A stretch of DNA of 64,000 bases, taken from positions 6,014,753 through 6,078,752 of the forward strand of contig NC_085135.1 in assembly GCF_030269925.1 (NCBI RefSeq), in the 5' to 3' direction. The DNA comes from Bombyx mori (taxonomy: Eukaryota; Arthropoda; Insecta; Lepidoptera; Bombycidae). The translations under genes and the position numbers were made by a program. Under the pieces are notes generated by a model. It ran no database searches, was not told the origin of the DNA, and worked only from the letters and a program-made list of their open reading frames with translations. This document shows, piece after piece, positions 52,340-61,621 of this stretch. Position 1 is the stretch's first letter. Each line of letters opens with the position of its first letter.

Positions 52340-55222
52340 TTAAGTCGCTCGTCGAGCCCTTCGTCGCAAGCGACGGGTTCGACGAGGACGGTGACCGGTG
52401 CTTGTGGTGCCTAAAAGCACCGTTAATGGATCGGGAGGATCCGTAATGACGTGCTTTGGGCGACGTCGACTGTTTACCATTCGGTCTACAGGATCGGGTA
52501 TGTAGTTTCCAGCGGCCACGACAAGAGGGTTCTCATGTCGTGCCGCCTTCTCGAAATGGCGCAATGATGCCGACTGTAGATACTTACTGACAGAGTCGAG
52601 CTCCAGGTCATCGTGGAGATCCACGTTCCTCAGGAACCATGGTGCTCCGACGGCTATCCTGCAGAATCGGGATTGAATAACCTGAAGGGGCTTCAAGTTG
52701 GTGCGGGCTGCGTGAGCGAACACTACGCTTGCATACGTCATAACGGGGCGTATGCAAGTTTTGTAGAGAGTTACCTTATTACGGAAGGACAGTTTGCTTC
52801 GCTTGCAAAGCATAGGGTAGAGACGTCCTAATATGAAGGCGGCACGGTCGCGTACCGTTTTAATATGGGGACGGAATGTCATCCCTCTGTCGAGGGTGAC
52901 GCCTAGGTATTTGACCTGCGAGGCCCACGGTATGGGCTGGCCAAAGAGAGTGACGGGGCTAACGGCGGAGGTGTTTGCGCGCCTATTAGGGAGTGGGATG
53001 CTCGAAGTGGTATTCGGAAGGCGACCCCTTTTGAAGAGCACCGCTGTGCTTTTCGTGGAGTTGATGTCGATGCGCCACTTCCGGAACCACTGTCCCATGG
53101 TGGCTACTGCGATCTGGAGTCGCCGATGAAGCAGCGACATCTTCCTACACGAGTAGTAGATAGCCGTGTCATCGGCGAAGAGCGCTAGATGGGTCTCCGG
53201 AGACCGGGGTATATCATTGATATACAAACTAAATAATAACGGGGAGAGCGCGGAGCCTTGCGTGACTCCAGCAGTCAGATGACGGGGGCGAGAGCGAGTT
53301 CCCTCTACTCGATATCGAAACAAACGGTTCGACAAGAAGTCTCGTATGATGAGCACGAGTCTGTCTGGCACTCCCATGTTGTACAGTTTGTAGATCAAAC
53401 CGTTATGCCAGACTTTGTCGAACGCCTTCGCGATATCGAAGAAGAGGGCGCCGGTCGGGATTTTTTTACGCCTATTTAGCCCTATTAAGATGTGCTCCGT
53501 GAGGCGGTGCACTTGTTGTACGCACGAGTGCTTAGCGCGGAATCCAAACTGCTCGTCTATTAGAATTTTATTCGCGGTAACGAAGTCCCAGAGGCGTTTC
53601 CGAAGGAGCCGTTCGTAAATTTTGCCTATCATCGGGAGGAGACTAATCGGACGGTAACTAGCGGTTTCGTTTTTCGGTTTGCCCGGCTTATGTATACCGA
53701 TAACGTCCGCTTCTTTCCACACCGCGGGAAAGATGCAGTGCGTCATAGCGGCATTTAAAATGGTAGCCAACATTGCTATCAGTTGGACTGGTAAGAGTTT
53801 AAGCGCGCGGTTACGGATGCCGTCGGAGCCGGGTGCCTTCTTAGGTTGGAGGTTGTGGATCGCTTCTCTAACTTCGTCAGTGGTAATGGGGGGTAACGCG
53901 TCCGAGGGCGGTAGGGATGCTCTGCGCTCGACCTCCCTGTCGACTAACTCGGTGTGTTCGGGGTCCGCGTATTGAGTGCTGGTGGTGCACTGCTCTTGCA
54001 GTGCATCGGCCAGCAGCTCAGCCTTGTCATCGTCATCGAATGCCGGTGGTTGGCCTGAAGGGCGTACGAGGGGAGGCATAGTAGCGGTAGTTTCGGATTT
54101 GAGAGTCCTAGCTAGTCGCCAGTATGCTTGGCGGGAGGGCGCGAGTTGTTCTAAATAACTATGCCAATTTGCGTTACGGGCGTCGCTTAGGCGGGAGTGG
54201 ACTTCGCGTTGTAGACGACGCATCCGAATCCGGTTTGAATGCGTGGGAAGACGATCGTTGGCCCGGATTGCCGCGTTCCTAACTCTTAAGAGGTTCCTAA
54301 GTTCGGGGGACAGTCTGATGCGGTGGAAGCTATCCTCCACATCGACTTCTTTAGAAGATCTAATGATCGCGGAAGAGATGTGATCGGTAATGATGTTTAT
54401 GGATTCGACGGTGTCCTCGGGGGATAGATTCGAATCCGGGCCGTAAGGGAGGATTGGCGGAGCGGCTTCGGCTAAGCACGTGCCCAGCTTATTCCAATCC
54501 ACCATGGTCCTCGTAACAGTGACTGGGTTGTGAGGGCGACCGAGCTGCATAACGACAGGTCGGTGGTCTGAGTCGAGCTCTGACAGTGCTTCGATGGAAT
54601 GCAAGCGCAGAGTTATGTTCCTAAGCAATGCCAGGTCTATAGTGCTCGGACGGAGCGCGATGTTATACGGATAACATGTTGTAGTTGGGGGGCCGACTAC
54701 TTCGAAGGTGAGGTCGTCTATAAACGCGTCGAGACGCCTACCGTTGACGTTAGTACGATGGCAGTTCCACCTAGTGTGGTGGCAATTTAAATCGCCTGCC
54801 AGGATGACAGAGTCTCCCATGCCGAACAATGACTCGATGTCACTGCTCAGGAGGGGCTTGTCCGGGGGGAGATAAACGGATGCGATGACGATCGGCTGGT
54901 GTCCCGTCAGCGAGATACGGCACACTGACGTCTCGATATGTGAGAGCGAGGGAGTATCGAGAGGGACAACGTGCAGGGCCCGCCTATAGTAAATGGCAGT
55001 CCCGCCTTTGGAGGCGGTGAGTCTGTCATTCCTAACCATGACGTAATTCGCGACTTTCGGGTCACGACGCGAGGGCTTCAGGCAGGTCTCCTGCACTAAA
55101 AGAATATCTATTAGGTTGTCGCGGAGGAATTCGTATATTTGATCGCGTTGCCGCGCGAGTCCGTTAGCATTGTAGAATGCCAACTTAAGGGAATAAAGTT
55201 TTTCTCTACCGTTTCGCGCCAT
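52340..55222 (-). CDS. Jockey ORF2, endonuclease-reverse transcriptase, 960 residues
   Basis: Uninterrupted, same length as 25161-28043 and differing at scattered residues. Endonuclease motifs (VQETCLKPSRRD, GDLNCHHTRWN, LDSDHRPV) and RT box FADDTAIYY are kept. One notable change is AGVTQGSALSP in place of AGVPQGSALSP in a conserved RT motif, which may weaken the enzyme. Start ATG 55222. Confidence 0.95.
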   Translation of the reverse strand: MARNGREKLYSLKLAFYNANGLARQRDQIYEFLRDNLIDILLVQETCLKPSRRDPKVANYVMVRNDRLTASKGGTAIYYRRALHVVPLDTPSLSHIETSVCRISLTGHQPIVIASVYLPPDKPLLSSDIESLFGMGDSVILAGDLNCHHTRWNCHRTNVNGRRLDAFIDDLTFEVVGPPTTTCYPYNIALRPSTIDLALLRNITLRLHSIEALSELDSDHRPVVMQLGRPHNPVTVTRTMVDWNKLGTCLAEAAPPILPYGPDSNLSPEDTVESINIITDHISSAIIRSSKEVDVEDSFHRIRLSPELRNLLRVRNAAIRANDRLPTHSNRIRMRRLQREVHSRLSDARNANWHSYLEQLAPSRQAYWRLARTLKSETTATMPPLVRPSGQPPAFDDDDKAELLADALQEQCTTSTQYADPEHTELVDREVERRASLPPSDALPPITTDEVREAIHNLQPKKAPGSDGIRNRALKLLPVQLIAMLATILNAAMTHCIFPAVWKEADVIGIHKPGKPKNETASYRPISLLPMIGKIYERLLRKRLWDFVTANKILIDEQFGFRAKHSCVQQVHRLTEHILIGLNRRKKIPTGALFFDIAKAFDKVWHNGLIYKLYNMGVPDRLVLIIRDFLSNRLFRYRVEGTRSRPRHLTAGVTQGSALSPLLFSLYINDIPRSPETHLALFADDTAIYYSCRKMSLLHRRLQIAVATMGQWFRKWRIDINSTKSTAVLFKRGRLPNTTSSIPLPNRRANTSAVSPVTLFGQPIPWASQVKYLGVTLDRGMTFRPHIKTVRDRAAFILGRLYPMLCKRSKLSFRNKVTLYKTCIRPVMTYASVVFAHAARTNLKPLQVIQSRFCRIAVGAPWFLRNVDLHDDLELDSVSKYLQSASLRHFEKAARHENPLVVAAGNYIPDPVDRMVNSRRRPKHVITDPPDPLTVLLGTTSTGHRPRRTRRLRRRARRAT

Positions 55223-55239
55223 TGATAACCGGTAAAGAT

Positions 55240-56850
55240 TTAAAGCGTACGGGATACGGACTCATAGACGTCCATGTGATCGAAAGCGGCCGCAAGCCGC
55301 TGTTCGGGGGTTACCGACCTACGAATAGCATCTGCGAACGATCGCAGACGGTCAAAGTTTACCGCGGTGACGAAGTCGCGCACGAGCGCGAAGTCGTTGA
55401 CGGCTGAGGGTTGCGGGGGGCGGTATGCTGGCGCGGGGCGAGGTGCGAGCAGGGGCTGAGGCGCGGGACGTGTCGCAGGCGGGGGCTGGGGTACGTTTTG
55501 TGTTCCCTCCTTCGTATACGGCAGCGGTTTTTTCCACGCCGAGACGGTGGGAACCGCAGCCGGTACGAAGGCTGGTTTCGGCACTGAAGGCGCCGAAGTC
55601 TTTGGGTCAACGGTTCGGGGGGCTGGATGGTTCGGGCGTTTACGCGGAGCCCTAGGACATCCGCGGTAGTTTGCCGGGTGCCCTTGCTTAAGGCATAGGA
55701 CACAGCTTGGGGGTTCCGTCGCGGTTTCCCTAACACGCGAACATTCTGTGGTTGCGTGATCGCCGAGGCATTTCACGCAGCGGGGGCGCGCGTGGCAATT
55801 ACGCGCTGAGTGGCCATAGAGCTGGCACCTGTGGCACTGCCCGGGAGTACCACGTTTATGGGGGGCTTCGATGGTGACCCCGGAGAGGCCGCATATCGTT
55901 TTGAGACATGAGATTCTTTTCTTTGCCTCCGGGGTTGATTCTAGCGCGACGAGAATCATATTGTACGGCTGTCTGCCGCGTCCGCTGTGCATCCGGTGCA
56001 CACTAATTATTGGGAGGGACTGACCGATCAGATCCTCCTTTACGTAGTCTATGTCGAGTTCCTTGGGGACTCCACGTATCACTACGCGGAGTTCGCGGTC
56101 CTCCTGAAGAGCATAGGTGTGATAACCTATGTTCTCCTTTCGGAGGTAAGCAGAGAGGGCCCTATGGTCGCCCGGCGTTGCGACCTTAATCTGAATCCCA
56201 TGCGCGACGTTACGCGCATGGGTATAATTAATTTTGTTGGCCTGAAGGGCCTGGGATACGCGATTCCACGCTGACTTCTCCTGGAGTATCAGCGGGGGCG
56301 GGACAACTGTTTTAGGCGCGGGCGCGGTTTTTGGGCGCGGCGGTGGGGTTACGCGGCGGGCGGAGTCCGACTCCGGCGTCACGACTACCTGCGGTCGGGA
56401 GGCGGTCGCGGACTTGGTTTGCTTCGTCATGGAGCTCCGGGACTCCACGACGCGAGTACGCTTTTTACCGCGCGTTACAGTTTGGAACCCATCCGAGGTT
56501 CCGGGTTGAGGGCTAGTCGCGGACTCGAAGTCCATCTCCGATTCGGTATCGGAGCCTGAACTAGACGCTATTGAGGTCGCGACGGACGAAACTGACGTGA
56601 TTGACGCGGGCGCGGGGGTAGCGGGGGCGGGGGCGTTAGACGCTATGGCGGCGGCGTGCGTACGTGCGCTTGAACACGGACCGGCGGCGGGGCACGCGAG
56701 GCATGCCTGCGAGGCATGTTTGGCGACGGCGGCGAGAGATGCGGGGGGAGAATATTTACCAAATGAGGCCCTATAGGCTTCGAATTCGGGCGCGATTGAC
56801 GGATATTTTTCCCGAATGAAGTCGATGAAAATTTTTTCGTCCATCTTCAC
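55240..56850 (-). CDS. Jockey ORF1, 536 residues, intact
   Basis: Start MKMDEKIFIDFIREKYPS. Ala-rich region (about 40-105), acidic stretch, central RNA-binding-like region (YALQEDRELRVVIRGVPKEL), then three knuckles CHRCQLYGHSARNC, CVKCLGDHATTEC and CVLCLKQGHPANYRGC, and a Pro-rich tail. This is the reference that reveals the frameshift in the copy at 28064. It ends 17 bases before the ORF2 ATG. Expected to form RNA-protein particles with the element transcript. Confidence 0.94.
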   Translation of the reverse strand: MKMDEKIFIDFIREKYPSIAPEFEAYRASFGKYSPPASLAAVAKHASQACLACPAAGPCSSARTHAAAIASNAPAPATPAPASITSVSSVATSIASSSGSDTESEMDFESATSPQPGTSDGFQTVTRGKKRTRVVESRSSMTKQTKSATASRPQVVVTPESDSARRVTPPPRPKTAPAPKTVVPPPLILQEKSAWNRVSQALQANKINYTHARNVAHGIQIKVATPGDHRALSAYLRKENIGYHTYALQEDRELRVVIRGVPKELDIDYVKEDLIGQSLPIISVHRMHSGRGRQPYNMILVALESTPEAKKRISCLKTICGLSGVTIEAPHKRGTPGQCHRCQLYGHSARNCHARPRCVKCLGDHATTECSRVRETATEPPSCVLCLKQGHPANYRGCPRAPRKRPNHPAPRTVDPKTSAPSVPKPAFVPAAVPTVSAWKKPLPYTKEGTQNVPQPPPATRPAPQPLLAPRPAPAYRPPQPSAVNDFALVRDFVTAVNFDRLRSFADAIRRSVTPEQRLAAAFDHMDVYESVSRTL

Positions 56851-56892
56851 GTGATTTTCGCCCGGGGGGGGCGGCCCCGGGACTTTTGTTCA

Positions 56893-56910
56893 ACTCGCCG
56901 AAAGGCGAGT
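56893..56910 (-). other. Leader hairpin variant upstream of ORF1
   Basis: ACTCGCC and GGCGAGT form a 7-bp stem around GAAA on the plus strand (TTTC on the sense strand). It is at the position of the GCAA hairpins at 20523 and 29722. Two more small stems follow: GCTGT-AAAG-ACAGC near 56937 and GCCGT-GAAA-ACGGC near 56979. Confidence 0.6.
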
Positions 56911-57385
56911 CCCCTGGTTTGGGAGAACCCCCCTGTGCTGTAAAGACAGCAAGGAGCAGGGGGGGGGGGAGTGCCTATGCCGTGAAAACGGCAGTCAGCG
57001 GGGGTAAGAGAGGGTTTGGGAAGATCGCTAGCCTGTGAGAGTGCCACAGAAAGCCTGATCGTAGCGATCCTTTTTGCCTTGAAAAAGACAGTTGGTATGG
57101 ATTCACGGTCACTACACTGTCGCGCACAACTATGAGTTCCGAGACGTAGATCACAAGCGAGCAACGGATCGGAAAGCACGTCCGCACACGACCGAGTCGT
57201 GAGCGAGAATGTCCCAAATACTCACGGCGAGTGCAAGCTTTGACGAATAAAGCCGCAAGAATTCTGATAAAACTTGTAAACAACAGAATTTCGCGGCGCG
57301 CTGAGGCGATCCTTTGTTTACGAACATTCGAACGGCTACGCCGCGCGAAGCGCCATCTGTTGAGACCGCTTTCAACCCACAATAT

Positions 57386-57399
57386 ACACACACACACAC

Positions 57400-57438
<39 letters not shown>
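57386..57438. repeat. (CA)n microsatellite
   Basis: Long CA tract with one CG, at or next to the presumed 5' end of the Jockey element. Confidence 0.9.
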
Positions 57439-57439
<1 letters not shown>

Positions 57440-57767
57440 GTAAATAAATAAATAACTTCTTACCGACGTCCGACGAGTCCAGTACTCGTGTAGTCTGACG
57501 AAATCTGCAACAAAAAAAACATAGACAAACTTTTATACGCAGAGTACAGCTCCTGTAAAGTAAAATAAAATATTTAAAGAAATAGAAAGTTACATATACA
57601 TTTCAATAAGACATATCTATCTGGGTAGTACAGACAGCACGGTTTATATTTGACTGACCCTATTGGGCAAATAAACAAGCCTTTTTTGGCCGGAATAAGT
57701 GTGTTGCGACGACTTAATTATTATTAAGCTAAGTAAGACATTGACAATTATTTTTACAATATATATA
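57440..57767. other. Unassigned AT-rich spacer
   Basis: About 330 bp between the Jockey element and the decayed Gypsy leader. No recognisable gene or repeat. Confidence 0.5.
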
Positions 57768-57975
57768 TAAGCTTGAGGGTAGACATTATTTTGTTGAACA
57801 CCAAGTAACACGAAGTCACCTTTGATTTCTGATTTAATCAACAATATGTTATCTTAACAATTCACTTTAACACTTGTCCAACCTTAACCAGTACGTACAA
57901 CAGTCACTGAATCACACAACGTAACAAGGATATAGTAAGTGCACCGGGCAAACGCAGTCCAACGAATGTTCATTG
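57768..57975 (-). repeat. Gypsy leader / gag-start fragment, copy 2
   Basis: Matches 2664-2874 and 61023-61231. Here it continues directly into LTR sequence (GTTCATTGCGAGGCACG), giving the uninterrupted LTR-leader junction. Confidence 0.8.
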
Positions 57976-58740
57976 CGAGGCACGTACCGCCTTTTTATAC
58001 TGGCCGGCGCAGCTGGCTTATTTATGAGTCACTTCTGTTGCACCTGTTGTTTATGAGTCGAACAACACGGCCGGCGCACCTGGCTTGTGTGAGTCACTCC
58101 TATTGCACGTGCTAAACAGAAATATCGTTAACGCCGTCACGGCCATACTGACGTGCGCTCGTCCTCGTGCGCGCATTCTTATGGTATGTCTGTGAACAAC
58201 AAACGTGTTCGTTCATCCTGACATTAACGGATGCAACTTAAAACGTGGTCTATGATATTAACAATCTAGTACGGTTCGGTTCGCATAATTCTTCAGAAAA
58301 TCCTATACTGGCTATAAATACTGACTGCTTACATACCTGGGTCAGTTCATTTAAAACTCTTCAGGTATGTAAGTATGTCCCTTTTAACTTTATCTCTTCA
58401 GTTTTTCGAATTGGACCGAATAATGCTAGACCGGATCGCAATCCCTGTAGCTAATTGTTGTGGCTAGTCCGGATGAAAATCCCTATAGCCAAGCCATTGG
58501 ACCGGACAGACCCTTCAATGACTTCACACTTTTTTTTTTTTTTTCTTTGCTAGTCCGGATCAACATCCCTTTAGCCAAGTCGTTGGACCGGATACACCAT
58601 TCAACGACCTACATTTTTTTTTCTTTTTTTTTTTTTGCTAGTCCGGATTAACATCCCTTTAGCCAAGTCATTGGACCGGATACACCCTTCAATGACTTAC
58701 AATTCTTTTTTTTTTTTTTTCTTTTTTTTCTTTTTTTTTC
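57976..58740 (-). repeat. Gypsy LTR with internal tandem repeats
   Basis: Lies between the pol end (58753) and a leader (57975), so on the minus strand it serves as 3' LTR of one copy and 5' LTR of a second. It shares 170 bp with 5406-5575. At 58463, 58549 and 58637 a segment of about 87 bp starting GCTAGTCCGGAT and carrying paired CCGGAT motifs is repeated, each ending in a T-rich tract. A partial fourth copy starts near 58411. Outer limits are approximate. Confidence 0.65.
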
Positions 58741-58752
58741 TTTTTTTTTTTT

Positions 58753-59960
58753 TCACTCTGCGTGTACGGTAGCATTTCTTGAAACATTTCTTAGACTAGA
58801 ATATTTATACGGACTTTCTTCAGAAATAGTGCGAGACCAACCATCGTTTTCTACATTTCCAACACCTGCACCCGAGGTGCCTGACCTAACAGACATTGTA
58901 TCACCACCCACAGACATAGTATCGCTATTTGCGGATAAAAATGTCGCTTCTATTGTCAGTGGTAGAGTCGTCATCATTAAGATCAGTTTCATGAACAAGA
59001 TTACTTAACCCATCTGTGTACGCCGTCACGTCATCGTCACTATAATTTTCAGAAATTTCTAGTAGGCCTGACGAGCCTCGAGGTACTTCGCGTAAGTTTT
59101 CATGGGGAAATTTGTACACTATTAGTACCATTTACATATCTCAACTTATACCTGTCGTTTTCCAAAACTGCAGTAATGTTTTTTTTTTTTTTTTTAATGA
59201 TTGAATGATTACTGGTGGCCCGGAGGCCTTTCCAGCTTCACCAGGACGGGTGGGCGAGCAAAGGCTCAGCCAAGAGGGGTGGGATTTGCTAACAACTGCC
59301 CGAGCGCCTCCGAAGGAGACCTAACAACTCAAGAGCAATTGCTTCGCGAATGAATCTACTACCGGATCGGAATCGCGACCCACTGAGAAGATCCGTCGAG
59401 AAACTCAGCGGGCTGATGCATGAGTTTGCACGTCGACCTCTTTGTCGAGCTCGACGAGTACGGTTACCGGAGTTCCTCAGCCTGCTCCTAGTGTTAGAGC
59501 TGAAGGTATCTAATGTAAGAGTTATTGGATCTGATGGATCCGTAAGGACGTGTCTAGGGCGACGACGGTGACTTGCTCCTGCGTGATCAGGATTCGGGGT
59601 GCAGTAATGTTGAAGGGACCTTTATATTTTCGGTCTAATTTACGAAAACAAAATCCCCAGCGGAAAAGAGTTTGACCTTAGCTTTGCCTCGACTAAACCA
59701 AGCTTCTGTTTGTGCCCATTTTTTTTTTTTTTCTCAGGCCTTCGAGCGTGCTAAATCAACATCTAATTTAGAGGGATTATCACTCTGTTGAAACTTTAGA
59801 TATTTCAAGTGAACTACCCTGAACGGTAAACATCTATTCTATTGGAGTAAACCCTATTACTCGACAACGTGTACTATTAAGGGCGAGTTGAATATCCCCT
59901 AACTGCTCTTGCCATGATTGGTCCGAGTTACTTTCAGATCAAAGAGTGACTTGTTCATGA
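58753..59960 (-). pseudogene. Decayed Gypsy pol, integrase C-terminal part
   Basis: Minus-strand remnants include WQEQLGDIQLALNSTRCR (integrase core end), WAQTEAWFSRGKAK, KYKGPFNITAVLENDRYKLR (integrase C-terminal GPF motif) and an acidic tail ISENYSDDDV. Frameshifts and at least one stop break the frame, a T-rich stretch lies at 59720, and a LINE fragment sits at 59181-59599. RT and RNase H are missing. Dead element. The family resembles mdg1/412-like Gypsy elements, which is inference. Confidence 0.8.
59181..59599 (-). mobile_element. Jockey second-subfamily LINE, 3' end only
   Basis: 419-bp, extremely 5'-truncated copy related to 15721-20580, with T-tail and the 3'-UTR stem-loop (59379-59412). 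The 12-bp target duplication TGCAGTAATGTT is at 59169-59180 and 59600-59611. It interrupts the integrase remnant, whose reading continues on both sides. Confidence 0.92.
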
Positions 59961-60051
59961 AACCGCTTACCATTGAATAAATTACTATGGCTTTGTTTTA
60001 TAAGACTACATTCTGACCCTGAATGGAACATAAAGGGGAAGCCAAAACCAC

Positions 60052-61041
60052 TTATCTGTAACACACTGAAGCTCTGGAACACACGTTGACGTCTCTGGTT
60101 GGACCTGCCACAGCACCTGGAGCAGTGTCGTTTTTCTTCTTGTAGCGCATGGAACACCCAGAAGCTACATGGCTCGCATCACCGCACACGTAACAGCAGA
60201 CTTGCAGGCGAGAGCCGGGCGCCCACGGATGAGGAGGTTGTTCAGGTTTTGCTAGAATATCGAAAAAGTTTGAGAGCAGTATCTGTCGCAACACCCTTCG
60301 GCATGATACCCAGGTTTTCCGCAGAAATGGCAGCTTCCACGGAAAAAAAACTTCGAGAGCGTTTTGGTTCTTTATCAGGATCTTCGTTTTTTCTTTTGAG
60401 GGTAAAGCCACGTAATGTGCGAAATAGATGATTTTTGGTGGTAATAACGACAGAGTTCAATTCCCGACGGATTCTTTCATCACACTGCGACAGTATTGAT
60501 ATAGCAAATCTGGTGGCTATTTTCTGGCATATTAGCGTCGGGAATCTTCTTTATAAGTTGCCATAGCCGGATACCGGCTTCAGCTGGTCCCTCTTTGCTT
60601 TCCATTTCAAATTTAATAACCAGATCGAAGTGGTCTTGCATCATTAGAGAATTTTGTCAGCATCTCTTTAATAGTAGGCCAGGATATCTTACCAGGCTGT
60701 ATTTTTGTGAGGCAAGTAGCAGCTCGAGCCTTAAGCGAATGTGTGATAGTCAAAATTAAATCTACACCATCCAATTTCTTCTGTTCGATGATCATTTCGC
60801 TCAGCGTACACCAATTTACAACATCAGCCTCCGGTTCATCCGGGTCAAAATTGACCAATGTGGTTGGTGAGCTCTGGCTAGGTCGATGAACTGACATACT
60901 TTCAGTGATTCTTTGTAACATGGCTTCCATCCCAGATGAAAATAATGACATTTGTTCAAACATCATATTGTTGGCCGAATTATTTGATGACTGCAGTGGA
61001 GGTGAGTCCGACACTTCTGATATAAGCTTGAGGGTAGACAT
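60052..61041 (-). pseudogene. gag: Decayed Gypsy gag
   Basis: On the minus strand, from ATG 61041 (MSTLKLISEVSDSPP), a capsid-like stretch LVNFDPDEPEADVVNWC ... ARAATCLTKIQPGKISW is open to 60613. Further on, in other frames, zinc-knuckle motifs appear (CYVCGDASHVASGC near 60170). Frameshifts separate the pieces. Gag is joined to integrase remnants with protease, RT and RNase H missing, so a large internal deletion has occurred. Confidence 0.78.
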
Positions 61042-61231
61042 TATTTTGTTGAACACCAAGTAACACGAAGTCACCTTTGATTTCTGATTTGATCAACAAT
61101 ATGTTATCTTAACAATTCACTTTAACACTTGTCCAACCTTAACCAGTACGTACAACAGTCACTGAATCACACAACGTAACAAGGATATAGTAAGTGCACC
61201 GGGCAAACGCAGTCCAACGAATGTTCATTGC
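61023..61231 (-). repeat. Gypsy leader / gag-start fragment, copy 3
   Basis: Leader of the decayed gag above. It overlaps the first gag codons and proves the strand and identity of the other two copies. After GTTCATTGCGA the expected LTR is missing and unrelated GC-rich sequence begins. Confidence 0.82.
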
Positions 61232-61621
61232 GACGACGGAGGGTCGTCGTATCCCTTTGCAGGGGCACGGAGCGGGCCTCGGGGAAACCCCTCTGCCCGG
61301 ACATGTGACTCCCTGCCTAATAAGACAGGGGTGATGCGCTGCTGGATGGGCTATCAGGCAGGCGTGATGTTATGTGTGGGGTCGGCTTCTTTCTTCGACA
61401 CTCTTCTCTTCTCTTCTTTCTTCCTTCTTCTTCTTCTTTCTTCTGGGGCGGCTGCCTCTCTCCTCCATTTTTTTGTTTTTTTTTTCCCTGTACTATTTAC
61501 AATTTCATCTTAACCTAACTTAACATAAGATAAACCTAACTTAGTCTAACTTACATCTAAGTGACAGCAGCGCGCCGTTCCTGCACTCCGTGGAGTGCCG
61601 GGACAGCGCGCGCCGTCACGC
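61232..61621. other. GC-rich, hairpin-dense segment plus CT-rich tract
   Basis: Contains consecutive small inverted repeats (CGACGAC/GTCGTCG, CCCT/AGGG, GGGG-AAA-CCCC, CCCTG/CAGGG) at 61232-61333, a TTC-rich tract at 61385-61445, and CACTCC/GGAGTG near 61590. No coding region. Perhaps an end of an R1-type element, but not assigned. Confidence 0.45.

Larger units (their letters stand above)
52126..57439 (-). mobile_element. Jockey-type LINE with both ORFs open and a different 5' UTR
   Basis: Tail T(19) at 52126-52144, 3' UTR with the conserved stem-loop (52293-52326), ORF2, ORF1, and a GC-rich leader. Coding sequence is nearly the same as the element at 24901, but upstream of about 56880 the leader is unrelated. 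The 5' limit is uncertain: I place it at the CA microsatellite. No convincing target duplication was found. Confidence 0.82.

Noticed and set aside
8247..57443. Met-Cys-Val-Cys-rich frames on the minus strand at several places.
   Set aside because: They are translations of CA/CG microsatellites.
61505..61555. CCTAA-like motifs resembling insect telomere repeats, suggesting a telomeric TRAS/SART target.
   Set aside because: Only two or three imperfect motifs in a degenerate stretch, with no TTAGG array.
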